64,000 nt of DNA from the NCBI GenBank assembly GCA_028564675.1, contig JAOVVO010000268.1:1-64000 (forward strand). The letters are read 5' to 3'. The translations under genes were made by a program, and so were the position numbers. Below, piece after piece: positions 39,630 through 54,072 of the stretch (its first letter is position 1; each line of letters starts with the position of its first letter). This DNA is from Onchocerca lupi (taxonomy: Eukaryota; Nematoda; Chromadorea; Rhabditida; Onchocercidae). The notes beneath the pieces were generated by a model. That model was given only the letters and a program-made list of their open reading frames with translations, was not told the DNA's origin and did no database searches.

Positions 39630-42600
39630 TAATGGGCTTATTTTTTTATTAGTCTACTTGCTAGGCTCTTTTACCGGTCTAATATGGCTCTTTTTTATCT
39701 TCCAATCCAATAAGGCTATTAGATTAATTGAGCTTCTTTATAAAATTTTCCAATAGGGTTATTTTTGCAAGGTGTATATTGGAAAAATAATTTCAATTTA
39801 TTCTCCCTAACTATTTTATTTATTCATTTGCATGCATATTTACATATATTTTAATTTAATACCATTGATTTGTTTACTAAAAAAAATTTTGCTTTTAATA
39901 ATATTTGATTATTTAAAAAAAAAAGAATTTGAAATCGATTTATTCTTTATCTATTTTAAGTGCCACTTTTTTTTTTCTAAATTTAAATTATTGGCTCTAA
40001 TTTAATTGGTTGAAAGTTTCCATTCATATTCAGTAAAACTTCAATTCTTAATTTTATTATTTTCATTCCAATTTTGCTATTGATTTTAAAGCATTATCCA
40101 ATAATTGTATTTCTCATTGTATTTTGATTTTTATTCATTTCTTTTAAAATATCATAACTTTTTTCAATTGTTCACTTCTAAGATTATTTTTTCTTATTTT
40201 ATTATCACTTATGTTTTTATTTATTTTGTTTTTAACTGATGAGATAATGTCTAATTTCATGAAATTTCATTTCTTCCGGTTTTTTCTTTTTTTTTTTTCA
40301 GGAAAATTTTCATTTAAAAATTTCTTCATTTCATATAATTTATCATTTCCTTATGAATTTTACTTCATCATTTCAAATAGAATGAGCTCTGTTTCAAATT
40401 GAAAAGAAAAAATTAAAATAGCATCATGTTGTGATGAAATAAATTCAAATCATTTTCTCAGAATATTTGATAAATTTAAAATAAACCTTAAAATTATCAT
40501 TTAGTAAATAAGTCTAAAATATTGAATTAATTGTGATGAATTTATTGCAGTATCTTAAATACCATTATATTCGTTGTATTTTAATATTTTATGAAATCTT
40601 TTGAGCTAATTTATTTATTTATTTATTTTTTTCATATCTTTAAATTTTTTTAAACTGCTCTTTCTGATTTGTTTTTTTTTTTAAAAAAAAAAAGAGCGCT
40701 TTTTTTAAATTTCCGAAATTTCCTTCCTCGAACGGAAATATCGTACTTTTCTGAAAAAAAAAATAACAATTTTAAAAGTTATTTTTATTTGAAATTCTTC
40801 TACCATACATTTATATTTTTTTAAAATTTCAATATATTTTAAGAATATTCAACCGGAATACTTCATTTTATAGACAATAAAAGTCGGGAAATATAAAAGT
40901 AACAATGCTCCGAAAAATTCGAGAAAGCTGAAAAAAAAAAAAAAACGAAAATATTATGAAATATTTCGTTTATCAAATAGTTGAAAATTGCGTAAATGAA
41001 AATGGGACATTAAAAATTACGAATTTCTTGCGGGAAAATTTCTAGCATTTCGTCAAAATTCCACTTCATTTTATGTTTAATTTTAGTTTTTCAAAAATTC
41101 CTCCCACGCTGTCTGTTTGTTTCCATCATAATAATAAAACATAAGTTTGAATTGTTGTTGATAGTTAAAAATTTTTGTTTACAACAATTATAAAAAGCTT
41201 ATTAAATTTATTGCAAATATATGAATGGCTTATCACTTTCCCATTTATTTTCATTTATTTTACTATTAACTAATCGATAAAAGTTCAAATTGAATCAATT
41301 CGATGCAAAATCATTTAATCAAATATTCCATTACATAAAAAATCAAAAAAAAATTTTTCATATCAATTAATGATTTAAAAAATGTATTCGAGTAATGTTT
41401 CGAACTAAAAATGAAAGTAAATTATAATTAAATGAAAAAAAAAATTGGATTTTTGTTTATTTAATTATATTATTATTATTTCAAGACTATTTGTATTATT
41501 TAATATATTTAAATGAAATATTTCCAATATTAAATTTTAATAGAATTTTTGCATAAACTTTTTCATGGATCTCTAGTCTAGTTGAAGCTTATGCAAAAGA
41601 ATAATTTCATTCTAATCGGATTAAAAATACATTAATTAGCTAAAGTAAGCTTATATTTAATTAAATCAGAAATTCATCGCAGTACATCTAATCTTATTAA
41701 TTATTAAATTAAACAGAAGAAGTTATTAATTACATGATATATTAATATACGAATCTATTCGTTTTAAAATTCATTGCTTGTACAATAAGAAATTGACCAT
41801 TTAATAAATAATTTTTTTTTCTTCTAGAAATAAATTATAAAAATTTCTCTTAATTAAATTAATAAATGATTGTAGTAAGTAAGTTAAGATCCGCATTTTA
41901 AAAGTATCGATTTACTTCTAAAACACTTACCGGAAAAACAATTTCTGAAACGAGTTGAATGGAAGAAATGAAAAAGTTATAAAAAATTCAAAAAAGAAAA
42001 TGAACTTTTTAATTTTTATTATTCAAATATTTCATTTTATTACCCAAATATTGCTTGAAAAAGCAAAATTTTATTGGATTTTTTAGCAGTAATAGAAAAA
42101 GCATTTTTGCAATATATTTTTTGTTTTTTTTTTAAAAAAAAAAAAAAAAAGTTTTAAACACTTTGAATATTGTACAACATGTAGCAGTATGTTTTGTTGA
42201 TGGTAAATTTTTGAGTTTTTTAAATTTTTGCAAAAAAAAAAAGCGTCGAAATTTTCAATAATGAATTGATGAATTAAAAATATTGTGCTAAAGTTTCGAG
42301 AAAAACTGGTTTAAAAGTGGGTAAAGAAGAGAAAAAAGGTTAATCAATAAACTTGCTGATTCAGCAGTTTCATTTCTGACACATTCTCGAAAATACGCAA
42401 AATGAATTAATTCTCTCTTTGCTTTTCTCGAGAACGAATTTTAATCAATCCTTTTTTCATCCTTCATTCCATTTATCGATCAAATTCTCAGCGAATCATT
42501 TCAACTAGGCTAAAGGATTAAAAATGGTTTCTAGAAAATATTCAAATTTTATTCAAGTATTTTTAACAATTTTTAGTACCTTCCAAAACTTCTTCTCTTT

Positions 42601-42972
42601 CTTTTTTTGGTCATTATTGATTTTTTTCGGTTTTATTTATAATTAATATCTTGCAAATTTTGTTTTTTGATTAATAATTTTTATAATTAATTGACATTTG
42701 AATATTTATGTAAAAATAGTTTTTCAGACAATCTTCTATTTAAATTTTTTTGAAATTAACTAAATTTTTTTAATTTTTTATATATATATACTTTAAATAT
42801 GATTTTACAATTATCAAATATAAGGCGAAATTCTAAATAAAAGGAATAAAAATTCGTCTTCTTCTTTCTCAAAAAAAAAAAAAAAAAAATAATAATAATA
42901 ATTAAAAATTTTCAATCAATAATTAATTTTATTCATTTTTCTTCTCGCAAAATTAGTAATCCTTAATTTAGC
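39630..42972. other. Intergenic AT-rich sequence
   Basis: No supported gene. Frames around 39630-39756 and 40211-40402 are hydrophobic Phe/Leu/Ile strings expected from T-rich DNA. Confidence 0.5.
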
Positions 42973-43180
42973 TTAGCTCAAACTATTCTATTTGATCCTT
43001 AGCAAACAACTTAGCCTATTCTATCTGATCTTTTACAAATAGCCTAGCCTATTTTATTTAATCTTTTACAAAAAGCCTAGCCCATTCTATCTGATCTTTT
43101 GTAAATAACCTAGCCCATTCTACCTGATCTTTTGTAAATAGCCTAGCCTATTCTATCTGATCTTTCACAAATAGCCCACT
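42973..43180. repeat. Tandem repeat, unit about 33 bp, about six copies
   Basis: Units of AGCCTAGCCTATTCTATCT followed by GATCTTTTACAAAT repeat head to tail, with point changes (CCCATT, TTGTAA, TTCACA) and a more degenerate first copy. Confidence 0.85.
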
Positions 43181-46100
43181 TAAATTTCTTCCCTTCTCGC
43201 TGATTCACTCAATTTTCGAACAACTGTTTCACAATTTAGTTTAAGTTTAATCATCCAAATCGATCCGGATCTTAGCCAATTCTTTAATTTTATTTCGCTT
43301 TGCAAAATTGCTAAATTAAATTTCCTCTTTTAAGCATTCATTTATAAATTGTATTAATTAATCTTGTATTAAATGAATTTATTCTTTAATATATTTTCTT
43401 AAAATTGTAAAATTATTTATTTGTATCATTTTTAGAAATTGAAAAAAAAAAAAAAAAACATATTCAAAGAACTTATTTCTAATACTTTTAATAAATTAAA
43501 TAAATTTATTATTAAAATTTATTGCATCATTTTTTAACGAATTAAACAATTTGTTTAAAAAAAAAAAAAAAAAAAAAACGTTATTTCTAATCATTCTTCA
43601 AAGATTTTCAATAATTACTTAAAAACTTATTTCTATCATTTTAAATATTAAAAAACAAAAAAAGCAAACAATTCATCGTTATATTTAAGAACAAAATTTC
43701 TTCATCGAATAAATTTCATGCACAAATGCATTTTAATGAAATTTCATAAAATTCATTCGAATTTTTTCCTCTCTAAATGAAATATTAAAAAGCGATTTTT
43801 TGATTAAATCAATAATTACGACTTATTTTTAATATCTTTTTTCAATTTACAGTTTGTATTATTGCTCAATCAAACGACCGAAGGAAATCGATCAATTTAT
43901 TAATCATTTTTTCCATTTTTTTTTTCCAATTTTATCTTATCATCGTTCTTTATCACGAATTCGCGAAATAAACGACTAAAATTACAATTTTCTGATAAAC
44001 AAGCAAGGAAAGAAAAAAACATATCATCAAATACATTATTATCAGGTGAGCTATTTCTTTTTGATTACTAAATTTTAATTTATTTATTTTTTTTTTTTTT
44101 TTTTGCTAATAATTATAATAGAAATCCTTCATATTCCGATATTAGAAATGAATCAAAATAAGGTGCTTCTGTTGCTTATAAAGTTAAAATGCGATCAATC
44201 AGAAAATATTTTAAAATTATTTAAATTTAAATTTAGAAATGAAAATAAATCGTTTTAATTTCAAGAAATGCTTTCGCATTATTTTAATTTTATTCGTTAT
44301 TTTTGCTCATTTGTTTATTTAATCATACATTTGTTCATTGTTTATTCAAGTTTCATATTTATCATCGAAAATTGCGAACAGTTGTTATGGAAATTTTAAA
44401 TTTACGTATTAATCATCTCCAAATTTCAATTAAATTTATCCATTATTAAATTTTTATGAAATTTCAAAAAAGAATTATTATACAATTTGTTATTTGTATT
44501 TATTATTTTCAAGTAAGCTTTCCGCAATATGCTTATTTCCAAAATTTCAATGAATTTTAAAATAGAAAATCGAAATTACTAATGCATGGTTGAAAGTTAA
44601 TGAAATTAGTCAAATTTTATTTTTCTTCTTCAAAACTTTCATTTGATTTGACATTTTTCACATATTTCTTTCTATCGTAATTCTATTAGAGAAGAATTTC
44701 TCAATTCAATTCAATTCAATTTTATCGATATAATATTTATTACAAAATTTCCATTCATTTCAAATGCTATCAAATAAAAAAAGTATGACTAATATTCATA
44801 TTGATTGACAGATTTTTAAATCATCATTTGTAAATTTTAATGTTTCCTTTTCCTTTAGTAAACGAAAAAAAGAAAAACAAATTCCAATATTTCATTTTTC
44901 TGACTTAAAATTTCAATCAATATTATTTTTATAATTTCACACATATACTATTGCTAAAAAGTTTGCAATACATTTGCAAGCAAAAAATTATGTGCTATTT
45001 TTATTTTAAACTAATATTTTTCAAATGTCAAAAATAATTAGCATAATTAAAAAAAAAAAAAAATGGATACAACTTCAGTAATGGATATTTTCAATTTCAT
45101 TTTTATTCCATTTATATATTCCATATCATATTTTTTCCGATATTTGCCATAAAAATTAATTTGATTGTATTCAAATTTTCGCATACATTTATTGAAACTA
45201 TTAAAAATATTCCTTCAATGCAGCAACTTTTTTTTTTTTTTAAATCGCATAACATTTTTCATTTTACTCTTTTCATTTCATTTTTTATGAATTCATTTAT
45301 ATTCCATTTAATTATCATAATTATGAATATCATTATTAGCAATTATCGATAGCATATAATCGCAATTATGAATAGAATTCGTAATTTTTTTAAAAGCATA
45401 CATATCAAAAAAAAAAAAAAAAAAATTCAATGACATATTTGAAAAGATGGAAAAAAAAAATGAAAAATTTAGTGAAAATGAAAATTTTTTTTTCAAGTTT
45501 TTTTCCAATAAAAATCATTTCTTTCTTTTTTTTTTTCATTTTTTTTTTCAAATTTTTTTTTTCCTTTCTTTCATTCGCTTAACGATCAAATTTTATTTTA
45601 TGTTAGTCATTAAATGTTGGAATTCTATTTTTAATTTTAAAATATAATTAATGATGCAATAAGCTGTTGTGGACAGTATTAAGTTTTCGAATAATTACTT
45701 CTTGGAATATTAATGAGACTTTTTTTCTTTTTTCAAGTAAATTGTAAAAAGTAAGTGATATTTATTAGTGATAAATTGAATTTTTTCACTAATTTTTTCG
45801 ATTTTACATTTTAATTTCAAATTTCAAATCTAATAGTACTATATGAACATTTTTTTTTTCTAAATTTTTTTCTTTTTCAAGTTTATTTTTCTCTTTTTAT
45901 TATAAAATTCTAATTTCAATTTACATCTTCCAGGATATAAATTATTTACAAAACTCATATTAAATCTTGTATAATATAAATATTTCTTATCAGAAAAAAA
46001 GGCTTAATTTCAATTCTAAGACAAATAAACTTGTTCGGAAAGTCTTTTGTAATTTTAGTTTTCGAAACTTTTCATTTACACGGAGAAAAATGAAGTAATT

Positions 46101-47990
46101 CAACAAAAATAAATCATAATTATTTTACCAAAAAAAAAAAAAAAAAATTATTCAATCGATAAATTATTCTAAAACTACAATTATTCATTTAAATTGTTCT
46201 TTGATCATTAAATGAAATATATTTTTCGCGAAAAAAAAAATGAAGTCGTCATAAAACCATAGAATAAATAGATAGATAGATGGATTGAATGGGATCGAGT
46301 TGGATTGGATCAGATCGATTCCTCCTCTATGATAAAGCATTAAGTAAGAGCTTCTCATCGATGTTATTGTTATGAATGTTACAATCAGATAACATTGCTT
46401 TCAAATTTCGTTTTTATAAAAAAAAAAAGGAATCGATGAATCAGCGAAGCATTTCCTCTCGACGATCATTCGCTTCTCATTTTTCTTTCATCCAATTTTT
46501 TAAATTTTCAATTAAAAATCCGAACTTATACTATCATTTAATTAACTCAGATTTTACATATCATTTAATCAAATTTGAACTCGCAGTACTGTTTCATCTA
46601 AATCGGAATTTAAATATTCAATTAAATCAGAATTCATTATTATTTAATTAAATCAGAACTTACTGCCTATGTTGATTACATAAGTGAAAGATAGTGATGA
46701 TTAATGATTACATTAAAGGAAAATTCTATGCATATCATATTCAGTACGAATTTTTTTTTCCTTTTTTTTTTAACGAAAAAATAGCTTTTTCAAAATTAAA
46801 CTTGATTATTTTTATAAAATATTCCTAGGCTCAAAAAATGGCATGTCTAATTTTATCAAAAATATCATGAATTATTCGTGCAAATGATATTTCATTTTGC
46901 TCTTTCAAAAATTAATTCATATTTTTATCCTAAATTATTTTTCCGAATAATTTCCTCTTCTTTTTCTCGCAATTAATTGCATAAAATAATGGAAAGAATC
47001 TGAATTTTTGTTCAAAATTGAAGCAAATTTTGGGAATAGAAAGTTTTGAAAAAATGTTTTTTTTTCTCCAAAAAAAAGTTTAACTTTCATTGTTATTTTG
47101 TTCAAATAAAAGAAAATGTGCTAACAATGAAATAGCATTTACGAAAACTTTTTGCCGAAATTTGAAAAAAAAAAAAAAAGAAAAATTTATTGACCAAATA
47201 TTAACGAAAATTCATGACATTTCGTACTCATAAATTCTTCATAATCTTTCTGAAAAATTATATGATGTTTTAACTTTTAACATTTCAACAAAAATTCTTC
47301 CACATTTGATTTCAGAAAAAAAAAAAAAAAGATTTTATTTTTTAATTTTATTCATTTAATTTTTAATACAGTAATCCTTTATGTAATTTTCTTGTCAATA
47401 ATTTATTAATTGTTAATCAGTTTTATTCAAGATATTGATAAATAAAACTGATAATAAATGATTGCATACTGTAAAACAATTTATCAGTAAAGCAATTTAT
47501 CTGATTGATCAGTAACTGTTTCTTTTATTGCTATCATGATTATCATAATAAGTAATAATTGGATCGTATATTAGAGTTTTTTTTTTTTTTTTTTTTTTTT
47601 TCTGTAGAAAATATGGAAAATTGGAAAAATAATTCTAGAGATCAATTTTTTTTTTTTTCTTTACTTTTCGTTTCTGCAATTATTTTCATTTACAATTTTT
47701 TAAATTTCTCTTCAAGCATTGTAAATTTTGCAAATTTTGCAAATTTAAAAAAGAAAAGATACTTTTACTTTTTTTCAGTAATTCTCATGAAAATCATTGC
47801 TATTTCTTCGGTTGACACCATTTTGCATTGAAATTTAAACAACTTTAAAATTGCTTCTTCAATAATAGATATTTCAATTTTGAATAGATCTCTTCTACCC
47901 GAGGGAATTATGCGTGTTTTAAGAATAGATAAAACATTTATTTCTTAGTCAATAATATTCTCGGGGGAGCGGGGTAAAGAGAAGCACAGA
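43181..47990. other. Intergenic AT-rich sequence
   Basis: Homopolymer-rich DNA. A degenerate repeat at 46500-46665 (TCATTTAATTAA / AAATCAGAATT phrases) explains the longest + frame there. Phe-rich frames at 45161-45647 and 47559-47831 are T-tract translations. No gene is supported. Confidence 0.5.
46500..46665. repeat. Degenerate ~28-35 bp repeat
   Basis: AATTAAATCAGAA / ATTTAATTAACTCAGA-like units recur about five times. The encoded peptide shows the same repetition (YHLINSDFTYHLIKFE) and so is considered a by-product of the DNA repeat. Confidence 0.45.
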
Positions 47991-47995
47991 TTCTC

Positions 47996-48009
47996 TCTCT
48001 CTTCCCCTC

Positions 48010-48048
<39 letters not shown>
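47996..48048. repeat. (CT)n microsatellite
   Basis: TCTCTCTCTC interrupted once by CCCCTCTCTCTATC, following a short GC-richer segment (GGGGGAGCGGGG). Pure CT run of about 14 units at the right end. Confidence 0.9.
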
Positions 48049-48051
<3 letters not shown>

Positions 48052-48806
48052 AATTTTCATTTGATTAATAAATTAGCAATTGTCAAAAAAATTTTGCAAA
48101 GTAAAAAACAAATTGGATGCACATCAATTCACTATTTTATTGATTGGTAAAATAATGAAATGATTAATTAATTTGATGAATCATATTTTCTCTACTTTGA
48201 AATAACTTCCCTGTTATTCATTTTTGAGAGTTTTTTTGTAGCAATTTTGACTTTCAATTAAGAAATTGAAAAAGTGTAATATTAATTATCAATTAATTCC
48301 TTTTGTTTGTTTTTTCAGATATTTTAATTTTAAAAGATTGAGTTTTTAAGTTTTCAATTTTACATATGCAAATATAAGATTGAAATCTTTACGTCCATTT
48401 TTTTTTTGCTCAATGTTTTAACCATTATCACATCAAAAAAGGCCGACAAAAATAAATTTTATTTTCTTGGGATACATATTATAACTATTTTATTTCAAAT
48501 TATAATTCCATTATTCAAGTACTGCAGAGTACTTTCAAAGTTTTATTATTTAAATAATGTGGGATTTATTATAAATTATAATTTCATTAGTCACATAGTG
48601 TAGAATTCATGTCAAATTGTAATCTCATTATTAAAAATATTTCAAATTGTAATTAACTATTCAGATGTATGGTTTAGTGATTAATTATCGATAATAATAA
48701 AAAGTGATCAAAAAAAAAATTATTTCTGATTATTTTTTCTCCGATAAATTGTCTAAATTAATGATAAAAAGTGTATAGTTGTTGGGAAATAAATAGATAT
48801 TGTCGG

Positions 48807-48966
48807 ATCGATTTATAATATTTCTATTTTCGATTTACAATATTTCTATTTCCGATTTATAATATTTCTATTTTCGATTTACAATATTTCCATTTTCGAT
48901 TTGCAATATTTCCATTTTCGATTTACAATATTTCTATTTTCGATTTACAATATTTCTATTTCCGCT
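48807..48966. repeat. Tandem repeat, unit 22 bp, seven copies
   Basis: CGATTTACAATATTTCTATTTT repeats with few substitutions (TATAAT, TTGCAAT, CCATTT, TTCCG). It is the best-preserved minisatellite in the window. No spacer structure, so it is not a CRISPR array. Confidence 0.9.
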
Positions 48967-50790
48967 TCACTATTTCGAAAATACAAATATCCATCTATCT
49001 ATTCATACTTCAATTTCATTAATTAACTTTTAATTAATCACCTATTCATTTTTATTGATCAAAAGAAGCCTAGGCTTGCACAATAATTTTCCATAAAAAT
49101 ATCAATTCGAAGAAGTTCGAATTATATCAATTTTATGACCAAAACTGGATAAAAACTGGACAAAAATTAGCATGAAGAAAAATTATACCAAATTTGATTT
49201 TTATTTAAATTGATAATTTTAAATATGATTAATTAATTACGATACAAATAATCATATTTATTTGATTGCTCCTTTTTTTTTTTTTTTTTTTAAAGAACTT
49301 TTTCTAAACTTTGGCAAATTTACCTATGTGTTTAATATTTACCTTTATTTATATTTTTTGTATTTCAGTTAAATTCTTCAAATTTTCTTTTTTATTTCAT
49401 TTATTGATATCTTATTCATTTTCAGCAATTTTGTATTGTTTATAATTATTTTAACAACTATAATTTATTATATTTACAAATTATAACTCTTTCACTTCTG
49501 TACTCAATTAATTTGAATTCGATTATTTTCATAATTAGCTTAATTATATTAAATTAATTTTTTTTTTTTAATTCACTTAATAACGCAGCAAGATTTTTGA
49601 ATTTTCGTCTTAAATTTCTTTTTCTTTATGCTAATATAGTCATCGTCATAGGAATATGAATTATAGGAATTTGAATTTCGATTATATTTGAGTAATGTTG
49701 ACACATCTTAAACTTTGCTCAAATCTCGACTCAATTCAAGATCATCAAACTCTCGAAGTTTGTTCAACACTCATCAATCTGATTAGAATAAACATAGCCG
49801 TACGTTCTCAAAATAAACAATATTGCTTACACAAAGCTATGCTCTATAATTTTCTATGCTAATTAAATCAGTTTTAATTAATTGAAATTCATTTAGTTTG
49901 AAAAATTAATTTTAAAATATTGTACAAGAGAAGAGATAGAGTAAAAAAAAAAAAGGTAAAAAAAAAAAGATTTAATTAGAGCAGATCATTAAAGATTTGG
50001 AGAAGTTTAACAGTTCTTCAGAGCTTTCAGAGCATGGCCCATGGATGTATGAATTTATTTATTAAAAAAAAGAAATTAAAATCATAAATTATATTCAAAA
50101 AATTTGATTTATAATTATAATTTTTCATTTTTTCTTTTCTTTAGAAATTTCATATTATTTAATATTTTTTAGTAAAATTTCTCATGCATTTTTTTTTTAA
50201 AAATTTTTGTTAACAAATAATATGCGAAATATGAATGTTTCTAATACATTTGAATATTCGTTATAATATGAATTAGAAAATATGAAAATAAATCATTTGA
50301 ACAAAATTAATTTCAATCAAAATACGACAAAATTATAAATGAATATGAAGAATAATGAAATTAATAAAATAAAATATAAATTTTGGATGAAATATGACTA
50401 TGAATAAAACGAATTATCTTTTATATTGTTTACTAATTAAGTTTTTAATAAATAAATATTAACTGAATTGAGATAATTTCGAGCAGAAAAAAAAAACGAT
50501 GAATTTTTTTTTTCTTTTTTTTCTTAATACATAATTTCTTTCGAATAATATTATACCATGAGTAAAATTTCAAACTATTTTTTATTCATCTTTTCAGGGT
50601 TTATTTGTTTTTTTTTTTTTTTTTTTCTGATTGAAAATGATGTAAAATGTAAAAGTAAGAAAGATAGAGTTATGGATGAGATAAGAATTGAAAATGTATA
50701 TTCAAGCCTGATTTAATCAACCTTTTCTAAGCTTGGAATATTGATGGATTTCAATAGCCTGAGGTGAATTCTCGATTGAGATTGCTAATT
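48967..50790. other. Intergenic sequence with one short coding-like island
   Basis: At 49985-50065, after TTAGAGCAG, 27 open codons encode a balanced peptide (IIKDLEKFNSSSELSEHGPW, then MYEFIY and stop). The acceptor lacks a pyrimidine tract, so this is at most a weak terminal-exon candidate. The remainder is AT-rich without a gene. Confidence 0.25.
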
Positions 50791-50791
50791 G

Positions 50792-50875
50792 TTCGCAAAA
50801 GCAATCTATTCATTCGCAAAAGCAATCTATTCATTCGCAAAAGCAATCTATTTATTCGCAAATGCAATCTATTCT
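50792..50875. repeat. Tandem repeat, unit 21 bp, four copies
   Basis: TTCGCAAAAGCAATCTATTCA repeats four times, with changes only in the last two units (TTTATTCG, AAATGCAA). Confidence 0.9.
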
Positions 50876-50978
50876 TACTTTCTGAAAATTTTATTTCGTT
50901 ATCTGAATGATATTTTGAATGATAATACTACTTAAAATATATATTTATTGCTAGCACAAATTAATCTTATGTGATAAC

Positions 50979-51010
<32 letters not shown>

Positions 51011-51949
51011 ATTCAAACGAAATGAATTTCTCAACTAAAAAATGAAAATTATTAATTTTCGTCATTTTCAGCAAACAATTATCAAAAATTAATTCAATAC
51101 TCATTATTCCATGCAGGTAATTAATTTTCTTCGGTATATTTGAAATTTTTCGACACATTCTCATATTTCTCCATGCTTTAACTTTATCTAATCATTATCA
51201 ATTTCATGCAATTATCATATCAAAAAATACACTTTCTAAAATTTCAAAAAGGAGATCAAGTTGTTGAAAAATATATTAACAACTGTATTATCTAATCACT
51301 GATAAAGTGAATAAATAAGCGCATCCATTACCATGCCTATTTTTGAATAAGATACTGTTAATTAATTAAAAATAGTGAACAAAACTTGAATAAATCAGAA
51401 ATTATTACTTATTTTCAATCATTTGATCAATTTCATTTCAAAATACTGCAAGATCGAAGAATATTTTTGAGTTTTTTTTTTTATTTATTTAAACGAAATT
51501 AATAAGCTTTATGCTAATATATTAATAAATTTCTTAATGCAATTTTAATTGGAAATTAAATTTGTCTTATTGAATAGATGTAATGAAATTCCTATTCAAT
51601 AATGTAACAAATTATTGTAAAATCATAACTATTGCTTGCAACAATTGTCGTAGCATAAATTTTGCTTATTCTTCAATAATGTTTACAAGCAAGTTTTTTT
51701 TTTTCCAATTTAATGCATTTTAAAAGTTTTTTTGAAAATTTCATTTTTTTTTTTTTTTTTTTTTTGAAGAAAATAATAATTTATTCACATAAAAATGAGT
51801 ATTTTGTTCGTGCTAGATCGAAATTCTCTTGCGAATAAATGTCTTTATTTTGGAGAAGGAAGAAGAAGATAGTCATGGAAAATGCTATCGTAAATTAATT
51901 ATTAATTTTAATTAAATAAATTTAGTTTCTGTTGCATTAAAATTGTAAA

Positions 51950-52030
51950 ATGGAAGAAGTGAGCGAGAGAGAAGAGGTAATGGAAGAGAATTTTATAGAT
52001 GTCACATTGCTTTTACTAAATAGTATTGAA
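51950..52030 (+). CDS. Weak candidate exon or small ORF
   Basis: An ATG (TGTAAAATGGAAG) opens a frame beginning MEEVSEREEVMEENFIDVTL, with a possible GT donor after GAAGAG. Beyond about 52030 the frame turns into Phe-rich T-tract translation, so only the start looks coding. A 25-codon ORF begins 155 bases upstream (ATG at 51795). Not recognised. Confidence 0.15.
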
Positions 52031-53516
52031 CATTTTTTTTTTTTTTGTTATTTTGAGTATTTCATTTCGAATTTTTACAAATTAATACAAAAGTTTAAAA
52101 ATAATCTGCCAATCTTTGCCTTTTTTTTTTTCGAAAAAAAATTCTCAAAATTTACCGAAATATATTTTTGTGATGCATTATTCAAAAGAATTTAATTTTC
52201 ATCCATTCCAGCCCTAAAATTAATCTATCCTAAAATTTGAAATTCAATTTCCCATTTACTGTTGTAATTTGATACTGAATATGATCATTCTGAAATTTCT
52301 CGGAAAAAATTTATTATACCAGTTATTATTAATCATTAAATAAATGATTGCTATATTTATCGAATTTTGTTTTACTTCAAAAATTTTCGTCTTTAAATTC
52401 TTTCCTACTTTATTCAATCTATAATTTTTAAAACTAAATATAACAAATACTTTGCCATAATTTGTCCTCTCTTTTTTTTTAAAGTACTTTTTTACATTAA
52501 AATTTTATTTATTTATTGATTTTTTTTTTTTTTTTTTTTAAAAAATAGTATTGTAAAAGCTTTTCGTAAATTTTACAAATTATTTCCTTCCGTTTCGTCT
52601 TTTATCTTTTTTATTTTATCATACTTGAATATTTTGCCAATTAATTTGGGATCAATTAAAATTAAATTCAAATTCATTAATAAAACATTGCAATAAGTGA
52701 GGTAGAATTTAAATGGTTAAATCTTTGTATGTTTTAGCTAATATATTGACATAATTGGAAATTGTGACAATATTTGATTATCAATTAATTCCAATTTTAT
52801 TCAGTAATCATATATTTCTTTTACAAGATATTAGTTTCATATAACTATCTGTCTTATCGGTTGGTTTATTTTGTATTTTAAAATTTATTAATTATTCGTT
52901 TATCTTTTTTTTTTCATTTTTTATTGCCCTCAAAAATTTCAATAGAAAAAATTTTTGAAAAATCATTCACTCACATTCAACATTTTCAACTAGAATAATT
53001 TTTCACAAGAAATTATTTTTACATACATATCTACTGATAAGTTTGCTGATAAGTTTACTTAATGCTATAATAATTTATCATTGTAAAAATTTATTTCTTC
53101 TGTTTTTTCATTTTTTTTTTTCTTACTGTTCTCAAAAAAATTTCAAAAATTCTCAGAAAATTATCTGATCATATTTAGCGTTTCTTATAATTAGTAATTA
53201 TCTATTTGTTCTTTTTTTCTTCTTTTCTTTTCCTATCAATTTTTTTTTTTCTTTTTTCAATGAAATGATAATTTCATCTTCATATTTGTTCTTGCACATG
53301 CAAAATACAAAATGATAGATAATTTAGCAGTATTTGTTGTCTTTTTCAATTCAGCAATTTCTATTTCAATTCTCAAAAAATCGATCGATTAAATGGATGA
53401 TTTTTTTTTTTTTTTTTTTTTTGTTAAGCTCATTGATAACTTTTTAAATGTTATCAAATTTCAACATATGGCTTTCTTTCTTTTTTAGTTCAATTTCATT
53501 TTTCCTTCCTTTCCAG

Positions 53517-53564
53517 CCAACATTTCTCGAAATAAATTCTAAGCGGAAAAAGAATAAAGTCTGA
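53517..53564 (+). other. Weak candidate terminal exon
   Basis: A consensus acceptor (CCTTCCTTTCCAG) is followed by 15 codons with a basic end (PTFLEINSKRKKNKV) and TGA. No upstream exons could be joined with any confidence. Confidence 0.12.
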
Positions 53565-53823
53565 GGCTAACTTCATCTCATCTCATTGCTTTCATCCATC
53601 TAATTAGTTTATATTTACCACATTTTTCTTTCCTCTTTACTTCCTTCTTTCTTTCTTCTCCTATTTTAATTTATTCATTTTTGCAACAACAAAGAAATGA
53701 CTGGTGGAAAAAAGGAAAGAAAATAGAAATGAAAAATACTTATTTTGAATCATTTAAAAAAACTTCAAAGTAGAAAATTTTTTTACAAATATTCCCTTTT
53801 TCCTAATATTTTTTAAACTAAAA

Positions 53824-54072
53824 TGTTAACAAGCAATATTCTCAACACAAATATTCATCAAATTTTCATTTAATTGATTTTTTTTTTCTTTTAATTATAT
53901 TATGGGAATATATGTAATGTAAGTTGAGAAAGACGAGATTTTTTTTTTTTTTTTTCTTCATGTCAACAATATTCTCGATAAAATATTCTCTAAATTTTCG
54001 CTTATTTTTTCTTTTTTTTTACTCCGAATTTAAATTATGAAAATATGTGATGCAAGTTCAGAAGGTATTATT
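53824..54072. repeat. Tandem duplication, unit about 130 bp
   Basis: Two diverged copies: CAATATTCTC...AAATATTC...AAATTTTC...T tract...ATTATGGGAATATATGTAAT followed by GTAAGTTGAGAA, and CAATATTCTCGATAAAATAT...AAATTATGAAAATATGTGAT followed by GCAAGTTCAGAA. Confidence 0.6.

Noticed and set aside
39565..39756. Hydrophobic 63-codon frame resembling a small membrane protein
   Set aside because: Begins inside the right arm of the hairpin, starts at a non-ATG codon or shadow, and has the composition expected of T-rich DNA.
48807..50875. Short regular repeats considered as a CRISPR array
   Set aside because: Units are contiguous without unique spacers, and the DNA is eukaryotic.
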